DNA of 64,000 nucleotides, taken from NCBI GenBank assembly GCA_963701325.1, contig OY969604.1:2914001-2978000 (forward strand), in the 5' to 3' direction. Numbering within the stretch: position 1 is the stretch's first letter; every line of letters starts with the position of its first letter. The notes beneath the pieces are model-generated. The model had not been told where the DNA came from, did not search any database, and saw only the letters and a list, made by a program, of their open reading frames with translations. Position numbers and translations under genes: made by a program. Of the stretch, positions 61,941-64,000 are shown piece after piece. Source of the stretch: Bog-756 sp963701325 (GTDB lineage: Bacteria; Actinomycetota; Acidimicrobiia; Acidimicrobiales; RAAP-2).

Positions 61941-62453
61941 ATGATCGAGAACCCGAACTCGAACCGGAGCTCCCGATGGTGGCTCCGACAGGACTCGCAG
62001 TCGGTCGTGATGGAGGCGCCGGCGGAGCGGATCTACGAATTGGTGGCGGACCTGCCCCGTATGGGGGACTGGAGCCCCGAGTGCCGGCAGGTGCAGTGGC
62101 TCGACGGGTCGACCGGACCGGCCGAGGGCGCCACGTTCATCGGCCACAACAAGGGCGGCCCGGGCGGCCTCATGAAATGGTCGCGCCGTGGGCGGGTGCT
62201 CACTGCCGACCCAGGCCGTGCGTTCGCCTTCGTGACCGAGGAGGGCGGACGGGAGGGAACCGAGTGGCAGTACGACCTGGAGCCCGTTGAAGGGGGTACC
62301 CGGGTCACCGAGTCCTACACGGTCCGGTGGATACCGATGTGGGCCCGCGTCCTCGACGTCCCGACCAACCGCGCCCGTGAGTTGCGCGACGCCTTGCAGT
62401 CCACCCTCGAGCAGCTGAAGGGTGCCGCCGAGACGACGCCGTCGGCCGGCTAG
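61887..62453 (+). CDS. SRPBCC-family (polyketide cyclase/START-like) protein
   Basis: 188 aa from ATG 61887; ATG 61914 and 61941 are equally plausible starts within the 27-bp repeats. SRPBCC fold: QSVVMEAPAERIYELVADLPRMGDWSPECRQVQWLDG, FIGHNKGGPGG and WQYDLEPVEGGTRVTESYTV. Binds a hydrophobic ligand in a helix-grip cavity; catalytic role unknown. It is followed 28 bp later by an MBL-fold gene, likely one operon under the divergent TetR regulator. Confidence 0.88.
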   Translation: MIGPESTQQMIGQESTQQMIENPNSNRSSRWWLRQDSQSVVMEAPAERIYELVADLPRMGDWSPECRQVQWLDGSTGPAEGATFIGHNKGGPGGLMKWSRRGRVLTADPGRAFAFVTEEGGREGTEWQYDLEPVEGGTRVTESYTVRWIPMWARVLDVPTNRARELRDALQSTLEQLKGAAETTPSAG

Positions 62454-62481
62454 CCCGCCTTCGAGACCTGAGGAGTCCCCG

Positions 62482-63282
62482 ATGATGCACACCTACAAAG
62501 CCGCACCCGACGTCGACGTCGTGACGTCGACTGCCGCCATCGCCAGCTTCGGCAACCTGGCCATCAACGCGTTCGTGATCCATGCTGCCGAGCCGGTGCT
62601 CGTCGACACCGGCGCCGTCAGGGAGTCCGAGGACTTCATGGATGCGCTGCGGACGGTGATCGATCCGGCCGACCTTCGCTGGATCTGGCTGACCCACACC
62701 GACTACGACCACATCGGCTCGCTGCAGCGCCTGCTCGACGAGAACGAACGGGTGCGGGTGATCACCAGTTTCCTCGGGGTGGGGATCATGAGCCTTGCCG
62801 CACCTCTGCCGATGGACCGGGTGTACCTCGTCAACCCGGGACAGACCGTCGAGGTGGGTGATCGAACCCTGACCGCGGTGCGGCCACCCGCATTCGACAA
62901 TCCGATCACAACCGGCCTGCAGGACGAGCGTTCGCGTATCCTCTTCAGCTCGGACTGCTTCGGCGCCCTGTTGGATGAGGTGCCGGAGTGCGCCGAGGAC
63001 GTGTCCGATGCGGCGCTGCACGACGGTCAGGTCTTCTGGGCCACGGTGGATTCCTCGTGGTTGCACAGTGTGGACCGGTCCGTGTTCGCCACGGAACTGG
63101 ATCGCATCCGCGCGCTGGAGCCGAGCATGATCCTGAGTAGCCACCTTCCGGCAGCGCGGGGTTCCTCGATGGAGCGCCTGCTGCATGCGCTGGCGGCAGT
63201 TCCCGATGCCCCCCCGTTCGTCGGACCCGACCAGGCTGCGCTGGAGGAGATGCTTGCCGGAGTGACCGGGGTAGGCGACTAG
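62482..63282 (+). CDS. Metallo-beta-lactamase-fold protein (ODP-like)
   Basis: 266 aa. The metal motif reads THTDYDHIG: the second His of HxHxDH is Asp, as in the HxExDH diiron proteins of the flavodiiron/ODP group. SSDCFGA and LSSHLPAA supply further ligands. Could be an oxygen-binding diiron protein or a hydrolase. ATG 62482 follows GAGGAG. Downstream of the SRPBCC gene. Confidence 0.85.
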   Translation: MMHTYKAAPDVDVVTSTAAIASFGNLAINAFVIHAAEPVLVDTGAVRESEDFMDALRTVIDPADLRWIWLTHTDYDHIGSLQRLLDENERVRVITSFLGVGIMSLAAPLPMDRVYLVNPGQTVEVGDRTLTAVRPPAFDNPITTGLQDERSRILFSSDCFGALLDEVPECAEDVSDAALHDGQVFWATVDSSWLHSVDRSVFATELDRIRALEPSMILSSHLPAARGSSMERLLHALAAVPDAPPFVGPDQAALEEMLAGVTGVGD

Positions 63283-63345
63283 CCGGATCGGCGAAGGAGT
63301 GTCGGCGCCGGATCCGGGGGACGAGAGCGACTCCCGGAGTCCCTC

Positions 63346-63684
63346 TCAACCCTTCACGTAGGAGAGCTTCTCAGAGACGAGCCCGCCACGGACCTTGAAC
63401 AGGTCTACTCCCCGGATGTGGCCGTCCATCCACGAGTATCGCCAGCGCTGCACGACTCGCTGATCCACTGCGAACGTCTCCTCGGCCTCGAACAGGGCGT
63501 GACTATCGTCAAAGATCGGCTGCCAGGCTTTCCGAATGGCATCACGACCCTCGTAGCGGTTGCCGTCCGGCCCAGGTTCCGTGGACTCGAAGACACAGTC
63601 GTCGGTGATGAGCGCAAGTGTTGCGTCCAGGTCGTGGTTGCCCCAGGCCGCAGAGAATGCATCCACAATCGCAAGAGAATCCAT
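63346..63684 (-). CDS. SnoaL-like (NTF2-fold) protein
   Basis: 112 aa. LAIVDAFSAAWGNHDLDATLALITDDCVFEST, YEGRDAIRKAWQPIF and WSYMDGHIRG-like WRYSWMDGHIRGVDLFKVRGGLVSEKLSYVKG match the SnoaL/ketosteroid-isomerase superfamily of small barrel-cone proteins. Substrate unknown. ATG 63684. Confidence 0.88.
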   Translation of the reverse strand: MDSLAIVDAFSAAWGNHDLDATLALITDDCVFESTEPGPDGNRYEGRDAIRKAWQPIFDDSHALFEAEETFAVDQRVVQRWRYSWMDGHIRGVDLFKVRGGLVSEKLSYVKG

Positions 63685-63719
63685 CGTGTTGTCCGGGTCG
63701 ATGTCGGTGTTCGGATCCG

Positions 63720-63914
63720 CTAGGCCATAGCCGGCGAGACATCTTCGAGGCCGGATCGAATCATCTCCCGAAGCTCAGGCGTGTCCTGGTGACCGTGCTT
63801 GTCAACTGCGTGCGCGACGGCGGCGTCCAGAGTTTCCTCTTCCGTTCCGGCGATGGTAAGCGTGCAGCCGATGTCGTTGGGCACCTTGCGGCAGTCAATC
63901 ATTTTTCGGGCCAT
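63720..63914 (-). CDS. DUF1059 small protein
   Basis: 64 aa. ARKMIDCRKVPNDIGCTLTIAGTEEETLDAAVAHAVDKHGHQDTPELREMIRSGLED is the whole DUF1059 domain with its conserved Cys and His. Found widely in actinobacteria; function unknown. ATG 63914. Nothing further is visible to the window end. Confidence 0.88.
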   Translation of the reverse strand: MARKMIDCRKVPNDIGCTLTIAGTEEETLDAAVAHAVDKHGHQDTPELREMIRSGLEDVSPAMA

Positions 63915-64000
63915 GCGACAGCCCCTTTCTGTTCGGGCCGGATCTGCTCCGGTCAGTGTGAGCCGACGACGTCGCGGCGTTGCCGGCGCCGAACCAGTCG

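Overview
The window is high-GC, densely coded DNA from an actinobacterium. The best fit is an environmental member of the class Acidimicrobiia. The reasons are the two large secreted proteins built from WLVASDGGIF/GDAxFxGS repeats, GTG starts with short operon overlaps (ATGA, GTGA), a Mycobacterium-like steroid C/D-ring gene block, and double-domain AsnC, SHOCT, DUF1059 and cyclase-AAA-TPR regulators. The placement is inference; no rRNA gene is present.

Region 1 (1-18.6 kb) is largely CoA-ester and steroid catabolism: an SDR, a pair of acyl-CoA dehydrogenases (one FadE31-like), a divergent thiolase, a ketosynthase-like enzyme, a P450, and the minus-strand block echA20-ipdA-ipdB-ipdC. Divergent from that block is an SDR resembling Rv3549c. 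The order matches the KstR2-controlled block of Mycobacterium that opens the last two steroid rings. Interspersed are an SGNH-fold protein whose nucleophile position is alanine, a secreted repeat/CHAP protein, and a large PAS-GGDEF-EAL protein.

Region 2 (18.7-28.8 kb) holds a stand-alone EAL protein, the proton-translocating transhydrogenase operon pntAA-pntAB-pntB, a secreted FN3/propeller-repeat protein, a PIN-TRAM membrane protein and a membrane-anchored GH18 hydrolase. Four secreted or envelope genes in regions 1 and 2 share a GAGTGG-centred sequence upstream.

Region 3 (28.86-36.13 kb) is an apparent genomic island next to a tRNA-Ala(CGC) gene. The tRNA 3' half and its downstream flank recur at 36.04 kb, and a decayed third copy lies at 29.0 kb. 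The island carries a ribbon-helix-helix/PIN-like gene pair, a siderophore-interacting flavoprotein, a DrrAB-type ABC exporter, a DHA2 drug exporter with a divergent AsnC-type regulator, and an excisionase, but no integrase. A RES-type toxin-antitoxin pair, and a MerR regulator followed by a second ABC exporter, lie just outside it.

Region 4 (40.4-55.5 kb) starts with an IS1380-type transposase fragment fused in frame to the C-terminal part of a class III cyclase. It continues with a Rieske oxygenase, a thiolase-like/DUF35 pair, a giant cyclase-AAA-TPR regulator, a metallo-beta-lactamase-fold hydrolase, a DHA2 exporter with a divergent TetR gene, a VOC protein, a SnoaL-tailed ECF sigma factor and a secreted adhesin-like protein with FN3 and MBG repeats.

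Region 5 (55.6-64 kb) has small stress-type membrane and SHOCT proteins, a SulP transporter, an MFS exporter, a TetR regulator divergent from an SRPBCC/MBL pair, and SnoaL and DUF1059 proteins.

Five otherwise well-conserved genes are interrupted by what look like single-base frame changes (about 19.50, 20.79, 32.93, 39.76 and 57.40 kb). This suggests either residual assembly indels or real gene decay.
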